Shown: positions 31,633-42,816, counted from the first letter of the stretch. The stretch: DNA of 64,000 nt from Phytophthora colocasiae (GCA_018806915.1 JAGKQI010000095.1:186001-250000); one strand, 5' to 3'. Program-made: numbers and translations. The notes: a model not told the origin generated them from the letters alone.

Positions 31633-31878
31633 TTTTCCTCAAGGCAGAAGGTTTAAAAAATGTAGAGAAGGAAATATGTTGAAGAAAATGACATCAATCA
31701 GTACCACGGAATTTACCGGTAAATGTCTTCATTGGAATATTCTGACATACACGGAATTTAGCGAGAAATGTCTTCATGGGAGTATTCTAGTTCCTCCTGA
31801 ACATCCTGTCGTTACACTCCATATAGCTGTGGGCAACCGAAAAGACGGTTTACATGATGTCGATTTTTAGCACAGTTA

Positions 31879-33614
31879 CCGACTTCCTCTGTTCATTACT
31901 GACGCCTGCTTATAACTGACATTGCCGCTAGCCCAATCAAATCACAGAACTGCATTCCTTCATTCATTACTGACAGCATTTTCGCTTTGCGTGCTTGTCT
32001 TCAGAATTAAATTGGCGCCATGCCTCGCAAGCGCCAAGCATTCTCGGCAGGTGAGAAGCTGAAAATGCTATCCGCCTGGGTGGAATGTGGTGATATAAAT
32101 GTTGTTATTGCCACATTCTTCCCAGGGCTGGATTCCTTTGCCCACGAGCAGCGACGCAAGCTTCTCTACCAGTGGCGCAAACGACTTGGCCACATCGAGG
32201 CCGCATGCAAATCCGTCAAATGCCGCCGCAAGAAGAAGGCCCGACGTCGCGGTACTGGGACCACCCTCCCCTTGGAGGCTGAGAAAGAGCTAGTAGTGTG
32301 GATTAATGACTTGCGAGAGGAGGGCGTTCCAATTTCTACTGTTATGCTGCATTTGCAGGCGTTAGATGTTGCTGCTGCCTATGATGTACCTAATTTCCGC
32401 GCTTCATGGTCATGGATGAAGGCATTCAAAGCGCGTCACAAACTCTCTATGCGTTCAAGGACTCGCCAAGGTCAGCAGTCACCGGAAGATCTCGCCAACA
32501 TTGCAGCCACTTTCAGCAAGACGGTGGCTGCCAAGGTTCAAGACCTCGGCATTTCAAAAATTTATAACGCCGACCAAACTGGTACGATGATACGTTTTGC
32601 TATGTTAATCTGTAAAACTAACTCCTGCGTGAATAGCTGCCTTTTTCGAGTATCTTCCTACAAGAACCATTACCAAGAAAGGCCCGAAAACGGTATGGGT
32701 GCGCTGTGCTGGCAAGGAGAAGGAGCGCGCCACTGTCATGCTTTTGGCGGACTCAGATGGAGTCAAGTTGCCACCTTTCGTGGTTTTCAAGACTAACCCG
32801 TCCAAGATTCCAGCAACGCGAGACCAGAACACGCGACTTCGCCATGGGTTCGGAGTAAGACTGTGGAAAATCATCAGTGACATTCAGAAGAAGACGTCGC
32901 TTAAAGTCTACGGTAACAAGAAAGGTAATGCCCGAATTGTTTTATTATGAAAATATTTTTTTCTAACTCTTTTTTTTTAACAGGGTGGTGGAACAGCGAA
33001 CTATCAGTAGAGTTCCTCAAATTTCATTTTGCTAGGCGTGCAAATATCGCTGAACCTGTATTGCTAATTTGGGATGACTTCTCTGGCCACTGGACCGAAG
33101 AAGTCATCGCATACGCTGCATCAATCAACGTGGTGCTAATGAAGGTGCCTCCGAGTGCAACCGCAGTTTCGCAACCGGCAGATGTGGCTTGGAATAAGCC
33201 GCTCAAGGACAAAATGCGTGGCTACTGGGTTGAAGATCTACGTAAGCAGCTCAGGAATCGAGTGCCTGGCGAGCCCTTCAAGATGACCGCCCCCGATCGA
33301 ACCACCGTGGCAAGGTGGATCGACACGGCGTGGAACGAGCTCAGCGCAAACACAATCACTGCTGGCTATTCAAAGGCTGGACTCGACGTGACCGAGGTCG
33401 ATCTAGTCGCCAGTGATTTGGTGGACGAGCTGGCGCGCCTAAATCTTATTGATCGCTCTGTAGGACAGGTAGTTGACGATAGAGACTTCGAGAGTTGTGA
33501 GAACTGCGATAGTATTCTTAATGAAGCTTGAGCAGCAAACATTGCATTTGTTACGTCTTTTTTATGCATTCTTACAGATCAACATCGCTGTCAGCAATGA
33601 ACAGAGGAAGTCGG
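31879..33614 (+). mobile_element. pogo-like (Tc1/mariner superfamily) DNA transposon, apparently intact
   Basis: The element is 1736 bp. Terminal inverted repeats are 25 bases with one mismatch, starting CCGACTTCCTCTGTTCATT. They are flanked by TA on both sides (31877-31878 and 33615-33616), the superfamily's target duplication. Blocks A and B keep the uninterrupted target (AGCACAGTTATGTGCG at 19814 and 50420), which fixes the ends to the base. It lies about 245 bp upstream of the CRN copy C start codon. Confidence 0.95.
32020..33531 (+). CDS. pogo/Tigger-like DDE transposase (465 aa, three exons)
   Basis: The ATG is at 32020. Introns are 32582-32636 (55 nt) and 32925-32983 (59 nt), both phase 1 with GT-AG ends. 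Spliced exons total 1398 nt with no stop. Order: an N-terminal helix-turn-helix (SAGEKLKMLSAWVECGD), a CENPB-type second DNA-binding part with a basic run (KCRRKKKARRR), then the DDE_1 catalytic core. Acidic residues are D185 (YNADQT), D314/D315 (LIWDDFSGH) and D350 (SQPADVAWNKP), a spacing typical of pogo-type DDxD enzymes. It mobilises the surrounding element in the nucleus. Nothing is visibly broken. Confidence 0.9.
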
Positions 33615-33800
33615 TATGTGCGTGAAAACGGTTTTACATGCTAAAGATTCTTTTGCACAGTTATGTGCGTGAAAACAGCTTTACAGTTGGCACCTTTCAA
33701 ATCCGATCCACATAAATTCTCGAAGAATTTCTGTTCGTATTTAAGCGGATAGGAATCTAAGTTTGAACTCAAGCCGCGCGAAAAGATTTCGCCCGCGACG

Positions 33801-34626
33801 TTGGCGTTGGTGAACTCCGCAATTACTCCCGGTATGCATCGATTCGAGAATTCAAACGAAAATATTCACCTTTGGGATACCCTCATCACCGTGCCGCTGA
33901 TGCATGTGTCTGGTGGGACGTTTCTTCGCAACACGAGTCCGAATACATATACTGGTCTCTACCGACCGGATTTGTGCTTCTACTTCGGACACAGCAATTT
34001 GTGCGTATTTCGCGGTGAAGAAAAAGCAAGTGGCCTGCTGCAAGTGCCGATTGACGAGTTGCATAAGAAAATAACATGGAAATTTGACGATGTGCCATAC
34101 ATTTTTGGCTGCTGTGGGGTCGACAGTGTGCTTGACAGCCATTCGGAAAGACAAGACGATGGAACGTGGCGTAAAAGCGGAATTCATTGAAGAATACAAT
34201 CTGGATACGAAGCTTGGCCGGCTATCGTTGCTTCTCGCCATGCTCAACCTTTCGACTCTTTTCAGGCCAGTTGTCGACCTTGTCAAGCCGCTGGGTATAG
34301 TCCAATACGACACTATCACAAGAAGCAATGGAGTGCAGATTTCGTTCGCAGAATATGGTGTGATGAAGACGTATCCCTCAACCATACCAAGTGACGCTAT
34401 CATTTGCAACTTGGAGAAATGGCATGGTAAAATGCAGCAACATTCAGTCCCGAACGTTGTGAAGCTACTGAAATTTGGAGTGTGGGTTACCTCTTGAAGA
34501 CATCAATTGTCCCAGATCTTCCGCCTGAACTTGTGGCAATTAAAGTAGAGTGTTTGCAGGAAGAGCCAACGAAGAGGCCCACGGCAGAATCACTCCTCAA
34601 CGCAATCGAAGCACTGCTTCCCTGAT
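33801..34626 (+). pseudogene. Kinase-like CRN effector domain, third copy (C)
   Basis: A first frame (33801-34190) carries RPDLCFYFGHSNLCVFRGEE and VPIDELHKKITWK. A second (34084-34497) continues with DLVKPLGIVQYDTITRSN. A third reaches EPTKRPTAESLLNAIEALLP and stops at 34625. The last motif resembles the end of a protein kinase fold, and the whole matches a family seen as C-terminal domains of CRN proteins. The start codon found in blocks A and B (ATG) is TTG here and two frame changes break it. It keeps more of the domain than A and B and shows the uninverted 35-bp segment. Confidence 0.6.
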
Positions 34627-34889
34627 GATGTTTCTTGTTAACATTACGTGTAGCTTTCCACGCGCGGGTTTCTAAGGCGACTGGTTTACAATTGGAATTC
34701 ATTTTGGGTTCACAAATCCATGTACGTAGAGATATGTATACATCAGGATCGACAGAGACTTGAGATGCAGGCCCTCCGTGGCCTCCAAAATCTACTACTA
34801 CCAGATGAAGCCTACAAAAAATACAAAGCTTTTATGGATAACGCAATTAATGTCGGATTTATTGCAGAAAGGGAGTCTAAATCTCTTCT
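34627..34889. other. No recognisable gene
   Basis: A short plus frame (34720-34902) overlaps the tail of the DGAT2-like pseudogene on the other strand and has no recognised motif. I see nothing else. Confidence 0.4.
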
Positions 34890-35861
34890 ACCAGACGAAT
34901 GACAGCGTACGCTGACTTGTACAGTACAAGTTGTACTTGTCGAACAGCTTCTGAAGAGCTTCCACGCACTTCTGCATATCTTCTTTGGTTGGCTATTGAA
35001 TATGCGGTAGAATCAACGCTACTTCCCCCACAAATGTGATGAAATCTACATCTGAACGAGGCAGGAAGAAACAGTGCGGAAGACCGAAGAAGAGAACTCC
35101 AGGTATCTTGAATTGATTCAGCTTCAACCGGAGTTTGAGGAAGTAAGTGTAGTAGGCGTATTTTTCACCGAAATTGTAGACCGGATGCACCTTGTACCCG
35201 TGCTGCATGTTTTCCTCTCTCGTACAAAGTCGCTTCTACGAAGCCACCAGGGATCAAGCACACATTTAACCTGAGATCATCACCCAGTGGAAAGTGGACT
35301 TACTTACAAAGAAACATCAGAAGAGGTTTTCAGCTATGAGCCTGTAAGAACCTCATGGGTTTGGCTTGGCACCCGCGAATGACTTCGTTGCTTGTAGACG
35401 TTGAGTTGCCAGCGCCGGCAAAGTGCAACGGTAGCGCCTGATGGGCCCCATTGAATGCCCAACCGTTGGAGAGTACCCCATGCGGATGAAAGGCGAACAC
35501 GGCGTGGTCGTTGGGTATGGCAAAGGTGAGAGGTCGTTCTCCACGATAGTCTGGCTGGCAATCTTTGGATCACACTTGGTCTTGTCTGAATGTTTTTTTT
35601 TCTTCTCGCGTTCGTCGAAGACTGGCACATAGAGACGGAAGTACGGGTAGTGCAGGAATGACGATCGAATGAACTTCCTCATGAATGTAGTGAAGGTCGA
35701 GTCACAAAGTGGTAACTCTCATGAAGCACAATCAAACTGAGGAAAGTCTGGGCGGGAAGTGGAATCGCGTGAGATTTTCCGACTTCCATCCCCTGTTTCA
35801 CTATATAATAAGGAGGAGAACGAACATCATCTGCAACTTCCATTTGAAAAGGCACTTTCAA
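34890..35861 (-). pseudogene. Diacylglycerol acyltransferase 2 (DGAT2)-like pseudogene
   Basis: On the minus strand, in several frames, appear landmarks of DGAT2: a hydrophobic N-terminal helix near 35700-35760, the FHPHG active-site block at about 35478-35492, PGGFVEA near 35240, a long C-terminal piece with GEKYAYYTYFLKLRLKLN and KIPGVLFFG (34993-35208), then the PTKED...LFDKY tail. DGAT2 makes triacylglycerol in the endoplasmic reticulum membrane. Frame changes around 35500-35300 and a TAG between PHIQ and PTKED show it is not functional unless unusual introns are present. Confidence 0.7.
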
Positions 35862-36549
35862 GTACTGGCACAGTTCTCTACGTCTCTTAACAGTGGATTT
35901 AAAGCAGTATCACTGGTCGAGCTTGTACGTCGAGCGGGGAAGGATATTATCGATCATCGACCGGATATTTCCGATGACCCAACTGATAACCAGACAGCTC
36001 TGGGCCAAATACGCAGCATTTGTCAACATCTTGAAAAAGGGGGTTACAACGAGACAAACAGCTCCAATTTCATGGCCAGAACTGGTTTATTTTATCCGAT
36101 ACAACCAACAGTTACTTGCATTTGAAGGTGGAAACTCGAAGGACAAGGAAGTTGCAGAGGTTGTAGTTGGATTGCGGTTTGTTGATTCTATTTTGCGATG
36201 GATCAGTTGATGTTTGGAACATTGAGAGCTGCAACGCGACTCTAGTACGTTTCTAAACCGTTGTAGACTTTTGTGATGTACTGATGACAGTTTTCAAGTA
36301 TCGGTATCTAGGAATCGAGAGCTTCGTCGAGATCGTCCACCCTCAACGGGAAGAAAGGTTCGTCAGATCCGAGACTATTTTATTGTGTGCTGTCACGGGT
36401 CATGTGGATTTAGACACAAGTTGGCAGATTTCGAGCTTTGTTTCAAATTTCGGAAACGAAACTCGCTACGGCATTAGCTGAATCCTATCGACATGTTGGA
36501 ATGTGCGTCATACCACAAAAACACGCCTCGATAACGAAGAAACGGACAT
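35862..36549. other. Open stretch of unknown nature before piggyBac-2
   Basis: A plus frame at 35893-36210 reads a protein-like run (RQLWAKYAAFVNILKKG... SWPELVYFIRYNQQLLAFE) and ends at a TGA. It has no firm start and no family I can name. A second short frame (36284-36481) follows. These may be remnants of one gene that continued across the piggyBac-2 insertion site. Confidence 0.3.
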
Positions 36550-36553
36550 TTAA

Positions 36554-39500
36554 CCCCTCCAGACCCGGATTCGGCTGGAACATTTAAACTGCATATGCAG
36601 CAAAATTAGACTTGATGTTTGTATACTTTTAGACGGGACAGAGCAGATTATAGGCAGGCGAAGGTCAAAGTCGTGATAAAGATGCATCTAACCTGCATAT
36701 TGGCAACCAAACAGGCAAGTGAAGACTGCATATTGCATCTTAACGCAGAAATGGACGGGACACCACTGGAACAGAAACTGGAGACACCTGCTATCATTTT
36801 CAAAATTTCAGAAATCAAAACTTCCCCATTCACAATCCGTATACAAAAGAAGGGGTGCCCATGGACCTGGTGTTGATAAAGTGAGCAAATGATGCGTTAC
36901 TGCACCATCTACGGGGTATTACTAGATCCAAGTGAAGCGGGAACAGCTGGTGATGTAAGCGAAGTAAACGCAAAGATTAGCGCCAAGACAGGACGGTCAG
37001 GATACACTTGGGAGCAGCACGCATTGCGTGGCACATCAAGCGATCAATATTAGCCAATCCATGCAGCATATATTCATGTTACCAGCAGCTTTATATGCAG
37101 CTTAACGCTTAGGTGTTCGTCCGACGTCTCTTGCTTGAAGCAGTCGAAGCTGGTGTGCCTGGTGTGGATGGCGTGCCCGGTAAAGTCCCATCAGCTCTGC
37201 GGCGCATTCTTATGGGCCTCGCTTTCTCCACAGGGATCAGTGTACCGTTCACCCACTCCTTGTGCCAGATGTCCCAGCATTTCATGGCCACACCGCGAAC
37301 GGCGCGCCTAGAGCGCATACACAGGACTATCGGCCCAACGTTGTTGCAGTCCTTGCAGAAGTAGGTCGTTGTAGATGCCCGCTGCTCACCGGTGCGAAGA
37401 GCTGAGCAAACCTTGCACGCTCGTTGTCGACGCTTCGCCTGCGTGTCCTTGTTTCGCCACTCGTCCACCTGCCTCGCTGTATGTGGGCTGGACTGGTCAC
37501 CAGCATGTTGCGGGATTGGTGTATATGCAACTGGGCAGGAGTTCTCTGGGTCCCGAACGAGTTCTCTTCGTACATGTCTGTGGCTTGGAGTTGGGTCAGT
37601 TGGAGGTGCAGCTTGATCATATACTTGACATGCGTCAAAGGTCGCGACGCCTTGTTCTTGTGGTAGGCCTTGTGCACGATGTAGCCATTCACGATGGCCA
37701 GGTCGATAAGGCCCAGTGCGAGCGACTTGTAGTACTTTTTGAACCGGAGTGCGCGCTGCAGCGAGTAGCGCTGTAGCCTCAACTGGTCGTGGACGTCCAC
37801 GCCGCCCATGAAGGCGTGATAGTCCTTGATAGCTCTAGGACACGGAACCTCGACCTGCTCTGGGCCATCCTGACGCAATACTCTGTCGACTGCCGTGCTG
37901 CTTCCGGTGCACAAGAAAGCACGGGTCGAGAGTCCCACCAACTTATAGCTTTCATTTCAGGTACAAGCTTTGACTGAGCTACTTTGAAGGAACCACGCGG
38001 AATAGTCTTCGGCCGGGTCTTCTTCTTTTCTATCACTTCCTTGCAGTAGCCGAGGCGATTTGTCATAATTGTACCGACGCAGTAGAAGCCCATGAGCAGC
38101 AGCTGAATGGCCAAAGCCACGGATGTATAGAAACGATCAATGACGACGAGCCGCATTCCGTGTTTCCTTGCTTCAGGACCAAACACTTCCATCAGGTTTC
38201 GCACGACTGCAGCAGGGCCCGACTTCATGTCTGGTTTGTGGGCGTCACTTTCATGTTGCTTCTTCCCGCAGTACACTTCAAACCTGTCGATATTCATCAT
38301 AAGATCAATCCAAACTCCGTTAATAAACTGCATCGTACAGCATAAGTATCTCAAAAGTCCAAAAAAAAACTCACCGAATGCAGTACGCGGTTACTGCGCT
38401 GCACAGCATGAAGAGCTTTGTGCCCCACTTGTGGGGTTTATCCTTTATGTAGACTCGCATCTTGTTGAACGACGACCGGCTTGGCAGAACTGCTTCGTCA
38501 AACGCCAAGTGCGATGGCGCCACATATCCCCGAACAAATGTGCGCTGCAGCACCTCCACCACTTTGCGAATCTTCCACGCGCGATCTGTAGAAGCCCGTT
38601 CATCACTGTTTGGATTGAAGTGTAGGTTTCTAGAAACCTCCATGAACCGGTTACGTGAAAGCACTGAGCCAAAGCATCCACGCGAAATGGCTCCAACGTC
38701 AACAGTTTTCCAGTGGTTCGAAAGCTTCTCCCGGTTAGGCGCAATTGTCCTCGCCACCAGCAAACCAATAAACCGGCACAGCTCGTGGGGCATGATCGGC
38801 TTCATCACCTCCATATCATGCTGGATGTCACGACGGGTCTTTCTGGGCAGGTTCTTATTCCGCTGTCGTCTCTTTTTGTAGCGACAAAAAGCTTCGTCCA
38901 CTCGCAGAGGAAGCATCTCGCGGTGGTACTCGTTCGAACAGGCGGCGATATGCTGCCACATCACAACTGGCATGAAGAAGAAGAACAGCGCAACTGGGGA
39001 ATCGCCGTGCTGAAGCGCCTCAGCTGTTGGTCCGGAATAACCTTGGCGTAGGCCAGGATATGCATCGGTACTCTTGAGAGGTTCGTACGGCGTCGTGATA
39101 GTCACCCCAATGTCGGGTTCCATAACGTCCTCCCACCCACTTGTTGTCATACCGCGCAGTACAGCGTTCTTCAAGTTACCCGCCATCACTTCATCCTCGC
39201 CTCCAAAGCTTTGCAGAAAGTTTTCTGCAAACAGCACTTCTGCAGCGATCTCCGTCTCCGTCTCTTCGGGGTCGTCGCGATCATCTTCCGAAGCGCAATA
39301 ATGTTCCACATCCACATCGGACTCGTATTCGCCTTCTTCGACGTCGTCTTTTTCAGCCTCGTCCCCAGAATCGATCATGCCGAACTGCCGCGCCTCGTCA
39401 CCCAGCTCAACAGTGTTCAAGCTATCGTCCTTGTCTGCTAGCAGCTCATTCCCTAGCGCTGTCACCTCTGCTTCTTCGTCCTCATCACCACCTTCAAAAA

Positions 39501-40616
39501 GCACAGGGACATATGCATCATTAGATTCAGCACAATATTCAGCTTTAAATGCAGTGGGTATTCAGTATATGATGCAGAATATGATGCAGCATAGCAGACA
39601 GCTTACCGACTTCGGACTACTCGAACGACTCAACCGACTCCACGTCGATGACAGAAGCTGTGCTTGGACTCGGCACGGAGTAAGGTTCGTCGTCTTCCGA
39701 TTCAGCAAGCTCGTGGACGTGGGGAGATGTTGCAATGAGTTCCTCCTGCGAAGCGCGTAGCTGGCGTGGGGGTGTTGTTGCAACCGGGCTGGGCGTCTGA
39801 ATCAGTGAGCGCCTGGTTGAACTGCGCCCGGATGGATGGACTGGAGTAAGTTGCCGTGGCGATTGTGGAGGTGTATACGGAGATTGAAGTGTGGCGTCCG
39901 TGCGCTGAACAGTTGAAACTGGCGTAGTGCTAGCGCTTCTCAGAACTACAAACACAGAGAACAAGAACGTTATTTCAATACTACAAACGCATCTCCGTAC
40001 AGCGACGTACTGTTTGCGTAGTACTCAAGCAAATCATCTTCGCCGCGAAAGAAGTGCACGCCCTCCGTGCCGCTCGTGTTTTCGTTGGGCCGGATGTAAA
40101 AGTAGCGATCATCTAAGCCTCGTCGCGATGGCGGCTTGCGCGTCCAGCCTTGCCCACGCAACTCCTGCCAAACCGACTTGAATGAGAGGTCACGCGCTGT
40201 AACCTCGCTGTTCCGGAGAATTTTGCCACGTGGCTTCACCATCTCTGCTGCTGACTTGTACTCTGCTGACTTGTACTCTTCCCGCGCAAAATCTCGAATG
40301 AGGGAGGCTTTTGAAAAGCGGCACTTGCGAACCACTCATTTGGTGGAACCCCCCCAAAGCGATACAAAGAAAGCGTGGTCCACATCACCCTGCCAAAAGT
40401 GAATTTTAAAAATTTGACAAATGGTTGCCGCAGGTCTCGTGTGAGTAGAAAGGGTGCGTACAGAGACAGGACATCCAGTTTACTTAAAGTTTGTATACCC
40501 CTTGGCGAGGGAAAATACACCCCATACAAACTTCAAGTCTAAATTCTCTTAAGCTGAATATATTCAGCTTAAGCTTTTTGCTAATCCTGCATTATGCAGC
40601 ATCCGGTTTGGAGGGG
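36554..40616 (-). mobile_element. piggyBac-type DNA transposon, copy 2, non-autonomous
   Basis: The element is 4063 bp between TTAA sites (36550-36553 and 40617-40620). Inverted ends both begin CCCCTCCA, followed by an ACCGGAT-type block. TGCAGCAT and ATTCAGC motifs recur near both ends and in the introns. The transposase gene is on the minus strand and carries at least two frameshifts. It is from a different lineage than piggyBac-1 but has the same gene layout. Confidence 0.88.
37109..40242 (-). pseudogene. piggyBac-2 transposase, frameshifted
   Basis: The probable ATG is at 40242. The N-terminal domain (SVWQELRGQGW ... GTEGVHFFRGE) matches piggyBac-1. Low-complexity Ser/Thr/Pro and acidic segments follow, then the catalytic core with AFDEAVLP, VIDRFYTS and GGVDVHDQLR, so all three Asp are present, and a C-terminal CKVC...CKDC Cys-rich domain. 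An intron at 38284-38374 lies at the same codon position as the third intron of piggyBac-1. Frame breaks near 37915 (between RPV and FLCTGSS) and near 37560 destroy the protein. Further introns between 39500 and 39970 are likely but not resolved. Confidence 0.85.
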
Positions 40617-40620
40617 TTAA

Positions 40621-40882
40621 CTTTGGAAAAATGAAGATAACGACTGTAGTGGATCTCTCTATTGTTAACGATCTGCGGATTGTTGTTTGGTCCACACTTC
40701 CGAATTTGCGACCGGTCGTTCACTTCGATCTGCCGCACAAGAACAAATCAGTGGTGCGTGGGAGTGCATCACCTAGCAGTATTGAGATCAGCTTTCCAGC
40801 GACTCTTCAACGACTCCACCTTGATTGACTATACGATCCTCTATTTGAAGCATTGTGATCTTCCTGAAAGTCGTAACGCAAC
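40621..40882 (+). other. Short unassigned stretch before LINE ORF1
   Basis: A 65-codon ATG frame (40631-40828) reads VDLSIVNDLRIVVWSTLP with no known motif. It could be a 5' leader of the LINE or host sequence. Confidence 0.25.
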
Positions 40883-42559
40883 ATGGGGGCTAATGGAGAT
40901 CCTCCTGATCCAGGTGCGCTGAAAAGCGCTTCTGAAGCTGCTTTAGCAGAGAACCCTCCAAGAGATAAGTCCGGTAAACAAGGAAATACAACCGAAGAGA
41001 TGAAGGTTGCGAAAAGCGAATTGGGGGGAACCAGAGCAGACGAAGAAAATCAACGCTCAGTCTACGACGAAGTCGAAGATGTGTGGGAGACAAAGCATAG
41101 TTCCCTGTCATTTGAAGCTATGTATGAAAAATTGCTGGAGTGTAGAACACAAGACGCGTGGGAACAAGAGTACCACGAAGAGGGACTGGTGCAGAACATG
41201 TTTTCCAGTGTGTTTTTACAGCAAAAGAAGACAGAGTTGCCTGAGGAAAAAGCACACTATCCCAATCTTGAGAATGAGGAGATCATGCAACTGCTGCGAC
41301 TGTTTGATACGCTGGTTAGTCAACACGATGGTACGATCCAACAATGGCAACGGATGCTTCGGGATATTGCAGTATCGGTCTACAATAGCAGAAGTACTTT
41401 GTTGGATATTATTCAGTTGAAGGGAAGTAACCTCAAAGTGCAGCGCGCCCAAACTGAGAATCCCTGGTCGCACAATCCGCTCCTGAGCCCAACCCCAGCG
41501 GATACGGACGATCCTATGGAAGAAAAGCCGTCTACCATTGTCCAGTTCAAAACGGATGTATATTCATCTGAAGAGATCGCAACTATGCGGAGAGAGTTCG
41601 AAACCCCCTACGACTTTCCAACGGAACTAAGAGCACCTACAGAAGTGGAGAAACGTATTGTACAGGGAATGCTAGAAGGCACTATACTCGCGCAGTCATT
41701 ACCACAGTTTCTGAAGCGAACGGCGGATAATACTATGTTGAGGCTAATCCAGAACACCATACATGCTCAAGTGGAGGGTGAGCTGTTGTTCCGTCTACCA
41801 AACCAATTCCCGGTGTATGCAGACTTCCAAACCCGTGAAAGGCTGTGCAATGCCATGCTACAGGGCGCAAAACGCAGAGACTTTGATTTAGGAGAGCTCA
41901 CGCAAATGCTGGGAGAGACTAAACAGGTATGCTATAACGCTCAACAGCACTCAGTACACCTGATTTTCTGGACTCGAGAAGCAGCTAATAAATGGGCAAG
42001 GGTTTATAAATCGGTGCCATTTCGTAGCAGACGATTCTTGCTCACTAACGCACACCCGGACGATATACTGGAGGATGGGTCAGTGGAGGAACAAGCTGCA
42101 AGGGTGTGGAGTCGCCAAGTGGGTCGAGATGGATTGACGAACGAACGTCAACATGATCGCTACAAAGTGAAGCTTCTCAATGTTTCGCGATTTCTGGACG
42201 AAGCTGGGTTGGACGCCTACATAAGGTCCAAGTTCAACGAAGAATTTACGACATTTCAAGAGCCAAAATGGGGAAGACAGACGTTCCAAACAGGAGCTTG
42301 GGAGATTTACTTCAAGTCTCCGGCTTGCCCAGCGTTTCTGGATGGAATTCGCTTTATCAATTGGGTTGGAACTAAAATATTAGTCCATCACGCAGGAAAT
42401 AACCCAGCATCACCCTGCTATAACTGTGGAAGGCCTGGTCACACTGTTGCGCAATGTAGAGCATCATCTGATCACTGGAAAGCAGAAAGTACTCCGTTCC
42501 CTAGTACAGCTAGTCGACCGCGGACTCCAAGTTCAGCACCACGCCGAGCGTCACCCTGA
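40883..42559 (+). CDS. LINE ORF1 (Gag-like, CCHC zinc knuckle)
   Basis: The protein is 558 aa from an ATG at 40883. The N-terminal half is acidic and helical. The central region (about 240-480) contains an RRM-like stretch (HSVHLIFWTREAANKWARVY), as in ORF1 proteins of non-LTR retrotransposons. A single knuckle, CYNCGRPGHTVAQC, lies at about 514-527. A Pro/Ser-rich tail follows. ORF1 binds element RNA. The last 22 codons belong to duplication block B, starting at 42492, so the C-terminus was joined at the duplication boundary. No RT-bearing ORF2 follows in sense; the nearest LINE RT (43356-44758) is on the other strand. Alternatively a Gag of another retroelement class. Confidence 0.7.
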   Translation: MGANGDPPDPGALKSASEAALAENPPRDKSGKQGNTTEEMKVAKSELGGTRADEENQRSVYDEVEDVWETKHSSLSFEAMYEKLLECRTQDAWEQEYHEEGLVQNMFSSVFLQQKKTELPEEKAHYPNLENEEIMQLLRLFDTLVSQHDGTIQQWQRMLRDIAVSVYNSRSTLLDIIQLKGSNLKVQRAQTENPWSHNPLLSPTPADTDDPMEEKPSTIVQFKTDVYSSEEIATMRREFETPYDFPTELRAPTEVEKRIVQGMLEGTILAQSLPQFLKRTADNTMLRLIQNTIHAQVEGELLFRLPNQFPVYADFQTRERLCNAMLQGAKRRDFDLGELTQMLGETKQVCYNAQQHSVHLIFWTREAANKWARVYKSVPFRSRRFLLTNAHPDDILEDGSVEEQAARVWSRQVGRDGLTNERQHDRYKVKLLNVSRFLDEAGLDAYIRSKFNEEFTTFQEPKWGRQTFQTGAWEIYFKSPACPAFLDGIRFINWVGTKILVHHAGNNPASPCYNCGRPGHTVAQCRASSDHWKAESTPFPSTASRPRTPSSAPRRASP

Positions 42560-42816
42560 GCTGCATCGCCTATTGGTAGACCTGAACAGCAACTACCAGC
42601 CTCTCCACTGAACGCAACATCGCATCAATATCAACTTGTGGTCCAACCTATCCTTAAAGCCACAATGAGCCAGCGAGATGCATCCGGGGAGTCGCTAGAG
42701 AACTTTGCGGTAAATGGATCGACGTTTCGGGAAATAGCCCACAAGTTATGGGTGCATTTTGGGCACCATGTGAAAGGGCGAGCTGTGAAACACAATGGAA
42801 TTTGGTCACTTGAACC

